Shown here: positions 40,125-50,760 of the stretch, piece by piece
Numbering within the stretch: position 1 is the stretch's first letter
Layout: the number at the start of each line of letters is the position of its first letter
Assembly: GCF_008711155.1 (NCBI RefSeq)
Contig: NZ_VUYQ01000003.1
Span: 496,001 to 560,000, forward strand
Source of the DNA: Dechloromonas sp. CZR5
Lineage (GTDB): Bacteria; Pseudomonadota; Gammaproteobacteria; Burkholderiales; Rhodocyclaceae
Direction: 5' to 3'
DNA length: 64,000 nt
The notes under the pieces: model-generated
What the model saw: the letters and a program-made list of their open reading frames with translations, nothing else
Told to the model about the DNA's origin: nothing
The model's database searches: none
Made by a program: the position numbers and the translations under genes

Positions 40125-42638
40125 ATGGAACGCATTTGTCACGCACTCACCCAAGGAACTGCCGAATGGCATCAGTTCCGCCTCGAACATAACGGCGCCA
40201 GCGAAGCAGCCGCCATGCTGGGGCTTTCCTCCAAGGTGAAACGCAGCGAACTGCTGCGCATCAAGCACACCGGCCTCGCCAAGGAATTCAGCGATTGGGT
40301 TCAGGAACACGTACTCGATCGCGGCCATGCCGTTGAAGCCATGGCTCGCCCCATTGTCGAAAAGATGATTGGCGACGATTTGTACCCGGAAACCTATTCG
40401 CTCGGCAAGCAGTCGGCCTCCTGCGATGGCTTGACGATGGATGGCGAAACTGCGTTTGAGCATAAGCAATGGAATTCCGAACTGGCTCAGTCGCTCCGCA
40501 ATGGCGTCCTCCCCGAAGAACATCAGCCGCAGTGCCAGCAGATCATGAAAGTGACAGGGGCCAAGCGCGTGATCTTCGTATGCTCCGATGGCACTACGGA
40601 CAACTTCGAATGGCTTGAAATTCGTCCTGATACCGAATGGTTTGAACGCCTCGATGCAGGCTGGAATCAGTTCGAGAATGACCTGGTTGACTACGTCCCG
40701 ACCGTCGAACCGCCCAAGCCTGTCGCTGCCCCCATTGCTGACCTGCCGGCGCTGACTGTTGAACTGGTCGGCCAGGTGACCAATACCAACCTCACGGATT
40801 GGCAGGCCGTCGTCACCTATCGTATCCAGTCCATCAACACCGAACTGAAGACGGACCAGGATTTCGCCGATGCCGAAAACATGGTCAAGTTCCTGGAGAA
40901 CGGCGAGAAGACGCTCGAACTGGTCAAGTCTCAAGCACTAGCTCAGACATCGACTATCGACGAACTGTTCCGCACGATCGACAACATCAAGGCGGAAATG
41001 CGTAGCAAGCGCCTGGAGCTGGGTCGCACCGTCGAAAACAAGAAGCAATCCATCCGCAACGAAATCGAGCAGGAAGGACAGCAGGCCCTTGCCGCCTACG
41101 TAGCGAAACTGAATGTCAAGGTCGGAGGCTACATGCCCATCATCAAGGCTGACTTCTTCGGCCGCATGAAGGGTAAGCGCACCGTCGCCACGCTGCGCGA
41201 TGCAATGGAAACGGCGCTGGCCAATGGGAAGGTCGAAGCAGATCGCTTTGCTGCCCTGATCGCGACCAATATCGAATTCGCCACGCCATTCATTGATGAG
41301 TTCGGCGACGTCCTGTTCTATGACCTGAAGCACATCGTCACCAAGGAACCGGAAGCCTTCTCCGCCATCATTAAGCTGCGCGTTGCCGAGCACCGCCAGA
41401 AGATCGAAGCGGAGGCCGCGGCCAAGGCCAAGGCCAAGGCGAATGAGCAGATCGTAGCCTCCCAGGCTGAAGCAGCGAAGGCGGTCAACCATCAAAGAGC
41501 AGAACAGCAACAAACGTCCTCGCAAAGATTCTCGAATTTCAAAATCTTAATTAATGATCAACGGGGCGAACGCGGCAAACCTCCTCCCTCCACACCCCCG
41601 CCGTCAGTAGCCCCACCCCATCAAAACAGGATCAAGAAAATGTGGTTCAAGAACCTGCAAATCTACCGCCTGCATGCCGGCTGGAATATCAGCATCGCTG
41701 AATTGGAAGAACAACTGGCGCGCGGTGCATTCGAGAAATGCGCCAGCAACCAGCCGATGTCGCGCGGATGGATAGCGCCGCGTAACGACGGCGCCCTTGT
41801 GTATTCCGGAAACCGCCAGATCATGATCGCGCTTCAGGTAGAAGAACGCATCCTGCCCTCGTCCGTGGTCAATGACGAAGTGCGCGAGCGCGCCGACAAG
41901 CTGGAAGAAGAGCAAGGATTCAAGCCTGGCCGAAAAGCCATGCGCGAACTCAAGGAGCGCGTCACCGAAGAACTGATGCCGCGCGCCTTCACAAAGAAGC
42001 GCACCGCGTTTGTCTGGATCGACCAGACGAATGGATGGTTTGTCGTCGATGCCGGTAGCCAGGCCAAGGCAGAAGAAGTCATCGAACAACTGCGGCATTG
42101 CCTTGATGTATTCCCGCTCAAGCCGTTGCACACGCAGATATCGCCGATGTCGGCGATGGCCGACTGGCTGGCTGGCGGCGATGCGCCGCAAGGATTCACC
42201 ATCGATCGCGACTGCGAACTGAAGGCCTGCGGCGAGGAAAAGGCCGTCGTCGCCTTCAAGCGTCACCCGCTCGGCGATGAAGTTCATGCCGAAATCAAAT
42301 CGCACCTGGCAGCCGGCAAGCTGCCGACCAAGCTGGCGCTTATCACCCACCAATGCAGGCCGTCAGACTCCTGGATGATGTCCTTTCCCTCCGCCCCCAG
42401 GATTTCAACACCGCGACATGCTGTCCATAGGTATAGCGTCAGAGTGTCATCAATCAAGCGCGTGAAATTGGGGAGCCAATTGATCAGCTTTCCAGTCTCT
42501 TCCGGCGTCAATACGCGCTTCTTGGTACCAATGTTCTCACCGCCTATGCGCTTTCCCTTAGATTTCAATTTTCCGCGCAGAATAACCCGCCACCAGTTTG
42601 GAGTTTCACCAGGCAGCCGGCCGGCGTCGATAGCATAA
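40125..42638 (+). CDS. YqaJ-type phage exonuclease frame running into RdgC
   Basis: One open frame of 837 codons. Residues 1-210 match the YqaJ/lambda-exonuclease nuclease domain (LTQGTAEWHQFRLEHNGASEAAAMLG, the HVLDRGHAVEAMA stretch, FEHKQWNSEL). Residues about 210-490 are helical and coiled. A Pro-rich linker leads straight into RdgC from residue 506. The last 98 residues, after about 42341, are out-of-family and read backwards through the integrase gene. The nuclease should work with RecT. The RdgC part could be a true fusion or a separate gene starting at ATG 41640. Confidence 0.75.
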   Translation: MERICHALTQGTAEWHQFRLEHNGASEAAAMLGLSSKVKRSELLRIKHTGLAKEFSDWVQEHVLDRGHAVEAMARPIVEKMIGDDLYPETYSLGKQSASCDGLTMDGETAFEHKQWNSELAQSLRNGVLPEEHQPQCQQIMKVTGAKRVIFVCSDGTTDNFEWLEIRPDTEWFERLDAGWNQFENDLVDYVPTVEPPKPVAAPIADLPALTVELVGQVTNTNLTDWQAVVTYRIQSINTELKTDQDFADAENMVKFLENGEKTLELVKSQALAQTSTIDELFRTIDNIKAEMRSKRLELGRTVENKKQSIRNEIEQEGQQALAAYVAKLNVKVGGYMPIIKADFFGRMKGKRTVATLRDAMETALANGKVEADRFAALIATNIEFATPFIDEFGDVLFYDLKHIVTKEPEAFSAIIKLRVAEHRQKIEAEAAAKAKAKANEQIVASQAEAAKAVNHQRAEQQQTSSQRFSNFKILINDQRGERGKPPPSTPPPSVAPPHQNRIKKMWFKNLQIYRLHAGWNISIAELEEQLARGAFEKCASNQPMSRGWIAPRNDGALVYSGNRQIMIALQVEERILPSSVVNDEVRERADKLEEEQGFKPGRKAMRELKERVTEELMPRAFTKKRTAFVWIDQTNGWFVVDAGSQAKAEEVIEQLRHCLDVFPLKPLHTQISPMSAMADWLAGGDAPQGFTIDRDCELKACGEEKAVVAFKRHPLGDEVHAEIKSHLAAGKLPTKLALITHQCRPSDSWMMSFPSAPRISTPRHAVHRYSVRVSSIKRVKLGSQLISFPVSSGVNTRFLVPMFSPPMRFPLDFNFPRRITRHQFGVSPGSRPASIA
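41640..42341 (+). pseudogene. rdgC: rdgC, 3' end deleted
   Basis: In the same frame as the exonuclease, ATG 41640 behind AGGA opens MWFKNLQIYRLHAGWNIS, the RdgC start. LARGAFEKCASNQPMSRGWIAPR and LPRAFTKKR-type segments (here ELMPRAFTKKRT) and LAAGKLPTKLAL are family marks. The homology stops at LAL near 42341, where about the last quarter of RdgC should follow. RdgC binds DNA ends and counters RecA loading. It is probably inactive or altered. Confidence 0.75.
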
Positions 42639-43195
42639 TCCCACGCCGCCCCCAACTCTGATCGCAGATATCCGGCCACAACGGGCTTTACCGCACCGTG
42701 TTCGCTGATCAGGTCGAATGCCTGGGCGCGCGTGATCTCGGCAGCCGGGAGATTTCCGGTTTCACCAAGCATCTTGTCGAACATGCGCTTTACCTCTGTC
42801 GCCCCTTTTTGCTTCCTGGTCTTGAGGACATGACCCTCCCAATAGTCGAGGGCAACATCGCGCACGGTATAGGATGACAGCCTGACATTTTCTAGCCTGG
42901 CTTGTTCCTCAAGGCGACGTTCATTCCGCGCAATCCTGGATTGAAGCGCAGGATCTTCTCCAGCATCGCGCCGTTTCTTCAGACCGTCCCAATCCGCAAT
43001 GGCTAGATGAAGAGACTTAGCCGGCCAATTTCCAATTTTCACTTGGCGCAACTTGCCATCGACCGGAGAGCGGTAGCGATAGATCCAAGTGCGCAAATCA
43101 TCAGCCCCGGCAATAATGCGCAGGCCTGGAAAATCTGAACTGGTAATATGCTGGCCAGGCAAGAGCAACTTGATTGCCCTGGCATCGAACGTCAT
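42284..43195 (-). pseudogene. int: Tyrosine integrase, C-terminus deleted
   Basis: Starts at ATG 43195 behind GGAG. The N-terminal arm-binding domain (ITSSDFPGLRIIAGADDLRTWIYRYRSPVDG, DUF4102-like) and core-binding domain are intact. The catalytic domain has its first Arg (TACRGVEILGAEGKDI) but is cut just after SDGLHWWVI near 42341; the HxR and Tyr boxes are lost and unrelated sequence from rdgC follows to 42284. It cannot be a working recombinase. Confidence 0.85.
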
Positions 43196-43205
43196 AGGCT
43201 TCTCC

Positions 43206-43274
43206 GGTATAGTTTTTAACCACAACCCGAAACAACGGTATAGGTTGCGAAAAATACACCGAAAAACCTACACT
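43206..43274. repeat. Right cluster of arm-type integrase-binding-site candidates
   Basis: AACCTACACT (43265-43274), the reverse complement of AACCTATACC at 43237-43246 and a weaker inverted copy at 43206-43215. They mirror the left group at 28717-28750. They lie between int and attR. Confidence 0.6.
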
Positions 43275-43363
43275 CAACAAGCAAGTTTAGTCATGTGCAG
43301 ACAAGAGCGGAAAAGAAATCCTGACAATAAGAAATCAGGAAATAAGACAATAAGATCAGAGCA

Positions 43364-45967
43364 ATGAATAAAAAAACCACCGCAAATCAGGATCTTGGAG
43401 GAACACAAAAACCCAAGCATACCCCGATGATGCAGCAGTACTTGGCGCTCAAGGCAAACCATCCGAATACCCTGCTGTTCTACCGGATGGGTGATTTCTA
43501 CGAACTGTTCTATGAAGATGCCGAAAAGGCCGCGCGACTGCTCGACATTACACTGACCACGCGTGGCCAGTCTGCTGGCGTACCGATCAAGATGTGCGGT
43601 GTTCCCTTTCATTCTCTGGAACCCTACCTGGCGCGCCTGGTCAAGATGGGCGAATCGGCGGTGATCTGCGAGCAGATAGGTGATCCGGCCACCAGCAAGG
43701 GGCCGGTCGAACGCGCTGTTGCGCGCATCGTGACGCCCGGTACGCTGACCGATGCTGCCCTGATCGACGACAAGCAGGATATCTGGCTGCTTGCCCTCAC
43801 CACACACCGGAATACAGCCGGGATTGCACGGCTGAACCTGGCCAGCGGTGAATTCATCCTAATTGAGGTAGCAGCCGAGCAGCTTCCCGCGACGCTCGAA
43901 CGCATACGTCCAGCGGAAATTCTCTATCCCGAAAGCTGGACGCCGAATTTCGCCAGCGACGCGGCCCGGACCCGGCAACCGGACTGGTATTTTGATTTCG
44001 ACTCCGCACGACGCCTGCTATGCGACCAGTTCGAAGTCGCCTCGCTGGCAGGTTTCGGTGCCGAGGGCCTAAGGCCGGCCATCGCTGCCGCCGGGGCGCT
44101 TCTGCAGTATGCCCAGGCCACGCAATCCGGAAAGCTGACGCATTTGCGCGGGCTAACGGTCGAACTGGAAGGTGCCTTCCTGGGCCTGGACCTCGCCACC
44201 CGACGCAACCTGGAACTGACCGAAACCCTGCGCGGGCAGCCCTCCCCGACCCTCTACTCGCTCCTCGACAACTGCGTGACCAGCATGGGGTCGCGACTGC
44301 TGCGGCATACCCTGCACCACCCGCTGCGCGACCGGGATATCCCTGCATTGCGGCATGGCGCGGTCGAAGGGCTGCTCGAAGATTATGGCCGACTCGCCGG
44401 CGACGTTCGCAGGTCACTACGCGGCATGGCCGATATAGAGCGTATCGCCGGGCGCATCGCCTTGCGCAATGCTCGGCCGCGCGACCTCGCCAGCTTGCGT
44501 GAGTCGCTGACTCGTCTGCCGGAACTACGCGCCCCCCTGGCTGAACAATCAGCGCCATTGCTTGAGCACCTGTTCGGCGAACTGGAAGTACCCACCACCG
44601 CACTCGCATTGCTGGTCCGTGCCATCGCCGCCGAACCCGGTGCCCAGGTGCGCGACGGTGGCGTCATCGCCTCGGGCTACGACCCCGATCTTGATGAACT
44701 GCGCTCGCTGAACGACAACTGCGGCGCCTTCCTCGTTGACATGGAAGCTCGCGAGCGTGAGCGGACCGGTATTTCCAGTCTCAAGGTCGAATTCAACAAG
44801 GTGCATGGCTTCTACATCGAGGTCACCCACGCCAATGTTGACAAGATTCCTGACGACTACCGCCGCCGCCAGACCTTGAAAAACGCCGAGCGCTACATCA
44901 CCCCCGAGCTGAAGACCTTCGAGGACAAAGCCCTGTCAGCCCAGGAGCGGTCGCTGGCGCGGGAAAAACTGCTCTACGAGGCGATTCTGGATGCCCTGCT
45001 GCCGGTCGTCCCGGCCCTGCAAGGCATTGCCCGCGCGGTGGCCCAGCTCGACCTGCTGGCCGGATTCGCAGAATCGGCCCTGAAGCGCAACTGGTGCAAG
45101 CCCGAATTTGCCGTCGAAACGCAGTTGAATATCGTCAATGGTCGCCACCCCGTGGTCGAGGGCGAACTGGTGAATCAGGCCGAAACCTTCATTGCCAACG
45201 ATTGCCTGCTCGCCGACAACCGCCGCCTGCTGCTGATCACCGGTCCGAACATGGGTGGTAAGTCGACCTACATGCGCCAGGTGGCGCTGATCGCCCTGCT
45301 TGCCCACATTGGCAGCTACGTGCCGGCCGAATCATGTGTTCTGGGTCCGCTCGACCGTATTTTCACCCGCATTGGCGCTTCCGACGACCTCGCTTCCGGG
45401 CGTTCGACCTTCATGGTCGAAATGACCGAGGCCGCAGCCATCCTGCACCACGCAACACACCAAAGCCTGGTGCTGATGGACGAAATCGGCCGCGGCACCT
45501 CGACGTTCGACGGCATGGCGCTCGCCTTCGCCATCCTGCGCCATCTGATCGAGAAAAACCGCAGCCTGACCTTGTTCGCCACGCACTATTTCGAGCTTAC
45601 CCGGCTGTCGCACGAGTATTCGGAACTTGCCAACGTCCACCTCGGCGCGGTCGAGCATAACGACCGCATCGTTTTCATGCATGCCGTCGAAGAAGGCCCG
45701 GCCAACCAGAGTTACGGGATACAGGTCGCCGCACTGGCCGGTATCCCCGCTGCCGTCGTCCGCACCGCCCGCAAGCAGCTGCGCGAATTCGAACAGCGCG
45801 CCGCCATCGATCCGCTGCAGCCCGACCTCTTTTCCCAGGGCGAGCCGGAACCGGTAGAGCCCGAACCGCATCCGGTCGTCGACCGGTTGGCGACGATCGA
45901 CCCTGACAGCCTGACCCCGCGCGAAGCCCTCGACGCCCTGTACGCCTTGAAAGGGCTACTGCGTTGA
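43364..45967 (+). CDS. mutS: DNA mismatch repair protein MutS with element-derived N-terminus
   Basis: An 867-residue MutS. The mismatch-binding RMGDFYELF, Walker [26 protein letters not shown] and [16 protein letters not shown] are intact. The first about 16 residues ([16 protein letters not shown]) come from the inserted element and replace the original MVKESKEQ; in-frame identity resumes at PKHTPMM. The ATG at 43364 has only a weak ribosome site. Expression therefore depends on sequence within the element. It detects mismatches and starts repair with MutL. Confidence 0.95.
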   Translation: MNKKTTANQDLGGTQKPKHTPMMQQYLALKANHPNTLLFYRMGDFYELFYEDAEKAARLLDITLTTRGQSAGVPIKMCGVPFHSLEPYLARLVKMGESAVICEQIGDPATSKGPVERAVARIVTPGTLTDAALIDDKQDIWLLALTTHRNTAGIARLNLASGEFILIEVAAEQLPATLERIRPAEILYPESWTPNFASDAARTRQPDWYFDFDSARRLLCDQFEVASLAGFGAEGLRPAIAAAGALLQYAQATQSGKLTHLRGLTVELEGAFLGLDLATRRNLELTETLRGQPSPTLYSLLDNCVTSMGSRLLRHTLHHPLRDRDIPALRHGAVEGLLEDYGRLAGDVRRSLRGMADIERIAGRIALRNARPRDLASLRESLTRLPELRAPLAEQSAPLLEHLFGELEVPTTALALLVRAIAAEPGAQVRDGGVIASGYDPDLDELRSLNDNCGAFLVDMEARERERTGISSLKVEFNKVHGFYIEVTHANVDKIPDDYRRRQTLKNAERYITPELKTFEDKALSAQERSLAREKLLYEAILDALLPVVPALQGIARAVAQLDLLAGFAESALKRNWCKPEFAVETQLNIVNGRHPVVEGELVNQAETFIANDCLLADNRRLLLITGPNMGGKSTYMRQVALIALLAHIGSYVPAESCVLGPLDRIFTRIGASDDLASGRSTFMVEMTEAAAILHHATHQSLVLMDEIGRGTSTFDGMALAFAILRHLIEKNRSLTLFATHYFELTRLSHEYSELANVHLGAVEHNDRIVFMHAVEEGPANQSYGIQVAALAGIPAAVVRTARKQLREFEQRAAIDPLQPDLFSQGEPEPVEPEPHPVVDRLATIDPDSLTPREALDALYALKGLLR
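43412..43434. other. attR: right copy of the integration-site repeat
   Basis: CCCAAGCATACCCC, G, ATGATGCA. One mismatch from attL. It lies inside the current mutS frame. Confidence 0.85.
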
Positions 45968-46926
45968 TCGGCAATCGCCGGGCAAAGACTGGTGGATCGA
46001 TCATCCGCAGACTGCTGCCGGCGTTGGCGTTTGCCACCATCTCCTTGCCCACCGTCGCCGAAACCTGGCGATTCGCGCTGATCGGCGATACGCCCTACAA
46101 CAGCCACGAGCGGGGGGAATTGCCGAAGATGCTCTCCGCCATTGCCGACAGCAAGGTCGACGCAATCGTACATATCGGCGACTTCAAGTCCGGCTCGAGC
46201 CCGTGCTCGGATGAGGTATTCACGGATCGTTTCCAGCTATTCGACAGCAGTCGCGCGCCCTTCTTTTTCGTTCCCGGGGACAACGAATGGACAGACTGCG
46301 AGCGTCTCAGCAACGGTGGCTACGACCCGCAGGAACGACTGGCAAAGCTGCGCAGTCTGTTCTGGAGCAAGAATCAATCGCTTGGCCGGACAACGCTGAC
46401 ACTCGAACGGCAACCCGGCGCCTACCCGGAGCACGCCCGCTTTCGCCTGGGACCGACGCTCTTTGTCACCTTCAATCTGCCAGGCGGCAACAATAACTGG
46501 GGAATGACCGACATACCGCGTGCCGACTATGCAGCCCGCCATCCAGCCACCATCGCCTGGCTCAAGGAAAACTTTGCGCTGGCCCGACGCGAAAATATGC
46601 GAAGCCTGGTCCTGTTGTTTCAAGCCAATCCCGGCTTCAAGCACCATACGCAAGGCTTGGCGCATCGCGCATACCGCGAATTTCTCGATACGCTGCGCGA
46701 CGAGACAGTAGGTTTCCAGGGGCAGGTGGTCGCCGTTCATGGCGATACGCACATGAACCGGATCGATCAGCCGATGCGCGATCAAACCGGTCGGCTGCTG
46801 AGCAATTTCGTTCGCGTGGAAACCTTCGGCTCGCCCTTCATGGGGTGGACTACCGGAATCATCGATTCCGACTCGCCCGCCTCGATCCGCTTCGAAAACC
46901 ATCCCTGGCCGGCAAGGCACGAATAG
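45964..46926 (+). CDS. Secreted metallophosphoesterase-like protein
   Basis: A 320-residue protein starting at TTG 45964, overlapping the mutS stop. A signal peptide ([21 protein letters not shown]) precedes the calcineurin-type motifs [25 protein letters not shown] and VHGDTH. It probably hydrolyses phosphoesters in the periplasm. The substrate is unknown. Coupling to mutS means it also depends on the element-affected mRNA. Confidence 0.75.
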   Translation: MIGNRRAKTGGSIIRRLLPALAFATISLPTVAETWRFALIGDTPYNSHERGELPKMLSAIADSKVDAIVHIGDFKSGSSPCSDEVFTDRFQLFDSSRAPFFFVPGDNEWTDCERLSNGGYDPQERLAKLRSLFWSKNQSLGRTTLTLERQPGAYPEHARFRLGPTLFVTFNLPGGNNNWGMTDIPRADYAARHPATIAWLKENFALARRENMRSLVLLFQANPGFKHHTQGLAHRAYREFLDTLRDETVGFQGQVVAVHGDTHMNRIDQPMRDQTGRLLSNFVRVETFGSPFMGWTTGIIDSDSPASIRFENHPWPARHE

Positions 46927-46953
46927 CGCGGCATCCACAGCGGAACGCCGCGC
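46926..46953. terminator. Dyad between convergent genes
   Basis: GCGCGGC / GCCGCGC stem with a 14-base loop between the metallophosphoesterase and phbB genes. No clear T run; weak terminator candidate. Confidence 0.4.
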
Positions 46954-46964
46954 CGGATCAGGCA

Positions 46965-47705
46965 TCAGCTCATGTAATTTCCGCCGTTGCAGGCGAAATT
47001 GGCACCTGTCGTAAAACCAGCCTTGTCGGAAGCGAGCCAGCCGATGATCGAGGCAATCTCTTCCGGCTCACCGAGGCGCTTGACCGGAATGGTGGCGACG
47101 ATCTTTTCCAGCACATCTTCACGAATCGCGCGCACCATGTCGGTCCCGACATAACCCGGCGAGACCGTGTTGACGGTGACGCCCTTGCTGGCGACTTCCT
47201 GTGCCAAAGCCATGGTGAACCCATGCATGCCGGCCTTGGCAGTCGAATAGTTGGTTTGCCCGAACTGGCCGCGCTGGCCGTTCATTGACGAAATATTGAC
47301 GATGCGCCCCCAGCCACGATCCATCATGCCGTCGACAACCTGCTTGGTTACGAAGAACAGGGAATTCAGGTTGGTATCGATCACCGCCATCCAATCCTGG
47401 ACACTCATTTTGCGGAAAACGCCATCTTTGGTTATGCCGGCATTGTTGACCAGGACATCGATCTCGCCAACCTCGGCCTTGACCTTGTCGAACGCCGCCT
47501 TGGTGCTATCCCAGTCGGAAACATTCCCTTCGGAGGCGATGAAATCGAACCCCTGGGCTCTCTGATCCTGGAGCCATTTGTCCTTGCGCGTCGAGTTCGG
47601 GCCACAGCCGGCTACAACGGTAAAACCATCCCGTGCCAACTGCTGGCAAATCGACGTTCCGATCCCCCCCATGCCACCGGTCACGTAGGCAACTTTTTTG
47701 CTCAT
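46965..47705 (-). CDS. phbB: Acetoacetyl-CoA reductase
   Basis: A 246-residue short-chain dehydrogenase. The Rossmann TGGMGGIG, NNAG, and the catalytic Ser/Tyr/Lys (SSMNGQRGQFGQTNYSTAKAG) are present; the sequence matches PhaB/PhbB closely. It reduces acetoacetyl-CoA to 3-hydroxybutyryl-CoA with NADPH for polyhydroxybutyrate. Start at ATG 47705 with AAGGAG. It stands alone with a 271-base AT-rich upstream region. Confidence 0.93.
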   Translation of the reverse strand: MSKKVAYVTGGMGGIGTSICQQLARDGFTVVAGCGPNSTRKDKWLQDQRAQGFDFIASEGNVSDWDSTKAAFDKVKAEVGEIDVLVNNAGITKDGVFRKMSVQDWMAVIDTNLNSLFFVTKQVVDGMMDRGWGRIVNISSMNGQRGQFGQTNYSTAKAGMHGFTMALAQEVASKGVTVNTVSPGYVGTDMVRAIREDVLEKIVATIPVKRLGEPEEIASIIGWLASDKAGFTTGANFACNGGNYMS

Positions 47706-47755
47706 GATTACCGCTCCTTGCACATAATTATTAATTACATACTGGCAAAAACAAC

Positions 47756-47799
47756 GGATGCCGTGTTGGGACATCCGTGGAAAGGCGTTAAACAACGCC
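47756..47799 (-). promoter_or_regulatory. Two hairpins in the phbB upstream region
   Basis: GGCGTT-AAAC-AACGCC (47784-47799) and a wider GGATG / CATCC dyad (47756-47776) in the phbB leader or promoter area. They may be leader structures or regulator sites. The rest of 47706-47926 is AT-rich without further genes. Confidence 0.35.
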
Positions 47800-47928
47800 C
47801 AGAGACTATAACGCGAATAGATAACGCAAAATACATAATCACATATTGTTAAATTGATTTATCAATAAATAATTCTGATGCAATATTTCCCTGCTGCCAA
47901 ACACATGCATGCTGGACAAATCGCAGAC

Positions 47929-47956
47929 AAAAAAATACCCGCCGCAGCGGGTATTT
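47929..47956 (-). terminator. Rho-independent terminator of slyD
   Basis: On the minus strand AAATACCCGC / GCGGGTATTT with a 4-base loop, followed by a T run. Confidence 0.85.
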
Positions 47957-47976
47957 CTGCCAGCCCAAAAGCAGCC

Positions 47977-48477
47977 TTAGTGGCAGGTTTCACCGTCCTC
48001 GTCCGGATGGTGAACATGCCCATGCTCGATTTCTTCCTCGCTGGCAGGGCGAATCGCTGTCACGGTACAGGTAAACAACAACGCCATGCCAGCCAGCGGA
48101 TGATTGCCATCGAGCACGACCTTGTCGTCGGCAATATCGGTCACACGATAGATCACGAAATCGTCTTCGCCACCGTCTTCCGGGCCTCCTTCGAACTGCA
48201 TGCCGACCTGGAGCTCCTTCGGAAAATCCTTGCGCGGCTCGATCTGGACCATCTCGGCATCGTATTCGCCGAATGCCTCGTCCGGTTGCAGCTTGACCTG
48301 AACCGACTCGCCGACCTTCTTGCCCTGCAACGCTTCCTCGATTTTCGGGAAGATATCGTCATAACCACCATGCAGGTAAACCAGCGGCTCGCGGCCTTCA
48401 TCAACCACCTCGCCATCTGGATCCTTGACGTGGTAATCGAGCGTAATAACGGTGTTCTTCGCAACCAGCATGTTCAT
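47977..48477 (-). CDS. slyD: SlyD-type FKBP peptidyl-prolyl isomerase
   Basis: A 166-residue protein. The FKBP domain with an inserted flap (LVYLHGGYDDIFPKIEEALQGKKVGE) and the short His-rich tail HGHVHHPDEDGETCH identify SlyD. It is a prolyl isomerase, chaperone and nickel-handling protein. The His tail is shorter than in E. coli. Confidence 0.92.
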   Translation of the reverse strand: MNMLVAKNTVITLDYHVKDPDGEVVDEGREPLVYLHGGYDDIFPKIEEALQGKKVGESVQVKLQPDEAFGEYDAEMVQIEPRKDFPKELQVGMQFEGGPEDGGEDDFVIYRVTDIADDKVVLDGNHPLAGMALLFTCTVTAIRPASEEEIEHGHVHHPDEDGETCH

Positions 48478-48593
48478 TCTGTGGCTTTCCTAGTATTGAT
48501 GGATATTCTCGGCAACTCGCCAGTCTTGCAACCTGCTTCTGCCAAGCCTTGAATCTGCGCTAATGGCGTATTTTAACATTGCCCCCAAAAAGC

Positions 48594-49064
48594 TCAGGCG
48601 TTGAGCTCCTTGACCAGACGCAGAACATCAAGGGCATGTCCCTTGTAATTGACGTTATACAGCGCGTGCCGGATGGTTCCGGCGCGGTCAATCACGAAGG
48701 TGGAGCGGCAAACGCCGAATTTCTTATGGCCATCGACTTCCTTGGCCTGCCAGACACCGTACTGCTTGCAGACGATGCCTTCGGTATCCGACAACAACTC
48801 AATTCCGATGCCCTCCTTGTCCCGGAACTCTGCATGTTTCAGGCAATCGTCCCGACTGATGCCGAGCAGAACGCAATCATGACGAAGAAAGTCGTCTTCA
48901 TGATCCGAAAAATCAGTGACTTCCTTTGTGCAGCAAGGCGTTCCATCCTTGGGATAGAAGAAAATAACGATGTGCTTGCCTTGATACCGTGCCAGGTCAA
49001 TCGTCTCCATGTCGGCATCCGGCAATGAAAACACAGGGGCTTGTTCGCCAACCTTGAGCACCAT
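48594..49064 (-). CDS. bcp: Peroxiredoxin Q / bacterioferritin comigratory protein
   Basis: A 156-residue peroxiredoxin. The active site reads PKDGTPCCTKEVTDF: the peroxidatic Cys lies in TPxC, with a Cys in place of the usual Gly before it, giving two adjacent Cys residues and no Cys five positions later. It reduces peroxides with thioredoxin. Start at ATG 49064 behind GAGGAG. Confidence 0.9.
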   Translation of the reverse strand: MVLKVGEQAPVFSLPDADMETIDLARYQGKHIVIFFYPKDGTPCCTKEVTDFSDHEDDFLRHDCVLLGISRDDCLKHAEFRDKEGIGIELLSDTEGIVCKQYGVWQAKEVDGHKKFGVCRSTFVIDRAGTIRHALYNVNYKGHALDVLRLVKELNA

Positions 49065-49149
49065 TTTGTTCTCCTCGGGGGGGACGGCTGAGAACGATTC
49101 TAGCGGAGGCAAATACCGGTGGCTACTGCGTCTGGCGGGAATTCGAGAA

Positions 49150-49434
49150 TTATTTCCCGGAAATTTTTTCCGGAATCTGGACGAAGGTTTCGTCCTGCTT
49201 GATCATGCCCAGCTCGAAGCGGGCACGCTCCTCGATGGCGTCGTAGCCTTGTTTCAGGTCACGGACTTCGGCATCGAGACCCGCATTCCGGATTTCCAGT
49301 TTGCGGGTGACTTCCTTTTGCTGCTGCAACTGACGGTCGTATTCCCACACCTTCAGCCAGCCCCCCTTACCCACCCATAGGGGGTACTGGAGCAGGCCGA
49401 TGGCTGCGAGAAGGCCGACCGTCAGCCAACGCAT
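49150..49434 (-). CDS. ftsB: Cell division protein FtsB
   Basis: A 94-residue protein with one N-terminal membrane helix ([19 protein letters not shown]) and a coiled coil ([19 protein letters not shown]). FtsB joins FtsL and FtsQ in the divisome. It follows eno by six bases, the usual place. Confidence 0.9.
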   Translation of the reverse strand: MRWLTVGLLAAIGLLQYPLWVGKGGWLKVWEYDRQLQQQKEVTRKLEIRNAGLDAEVRDLKQGYDAIEERARFELGMIKQDETFVQIPEKISGK

Positions 49435-49440
49435 GCGCGA

Positions 49441-50733
<1,293 letters not shown>

Positions 50734-50760
50734 TTATTTTCAGAAGGTTGAAAGAACAAA

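Larger units (their letters stand above)
28658..43434. mobile_element. Phage-derived integrated element in mutS, with RecT, small terminase and truncated integrase
   Basis: About 14.8 kb flanked by a 23-bp direct repeat. It carries a tyrosine integrase next to attR (truncated), divergent Cro-like and CI-like regulators, RecT/YqaJ exonuclease/RdgC recombination genes, DUF1376 and DUF6475 replication-type proteins, a DUF1064 nuclease, a small terminase and a large polyvalent protein. I see no large terminase, portal, capsid, tail or lysis genes. It is therefore a strongly reduced prophage or a satellite-like island. The missing int C-terminus suggests it cannot excise on its own. Confidence 0.85.

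Noticed and set aside
43397..43434. GGAGGA inside the present mutS start as the ribosome site for a start at the ATGATG of the repeat
   Set aside because: The gap to the ATG is about 24 bases, too long; the start at 43364 keeps the usual N-terminal length.
28658..43434. Complete inducible prophage
   Set aside because: No large terminase, portal, capsid, tail or lysis genes are seen and the integrase is truncated.
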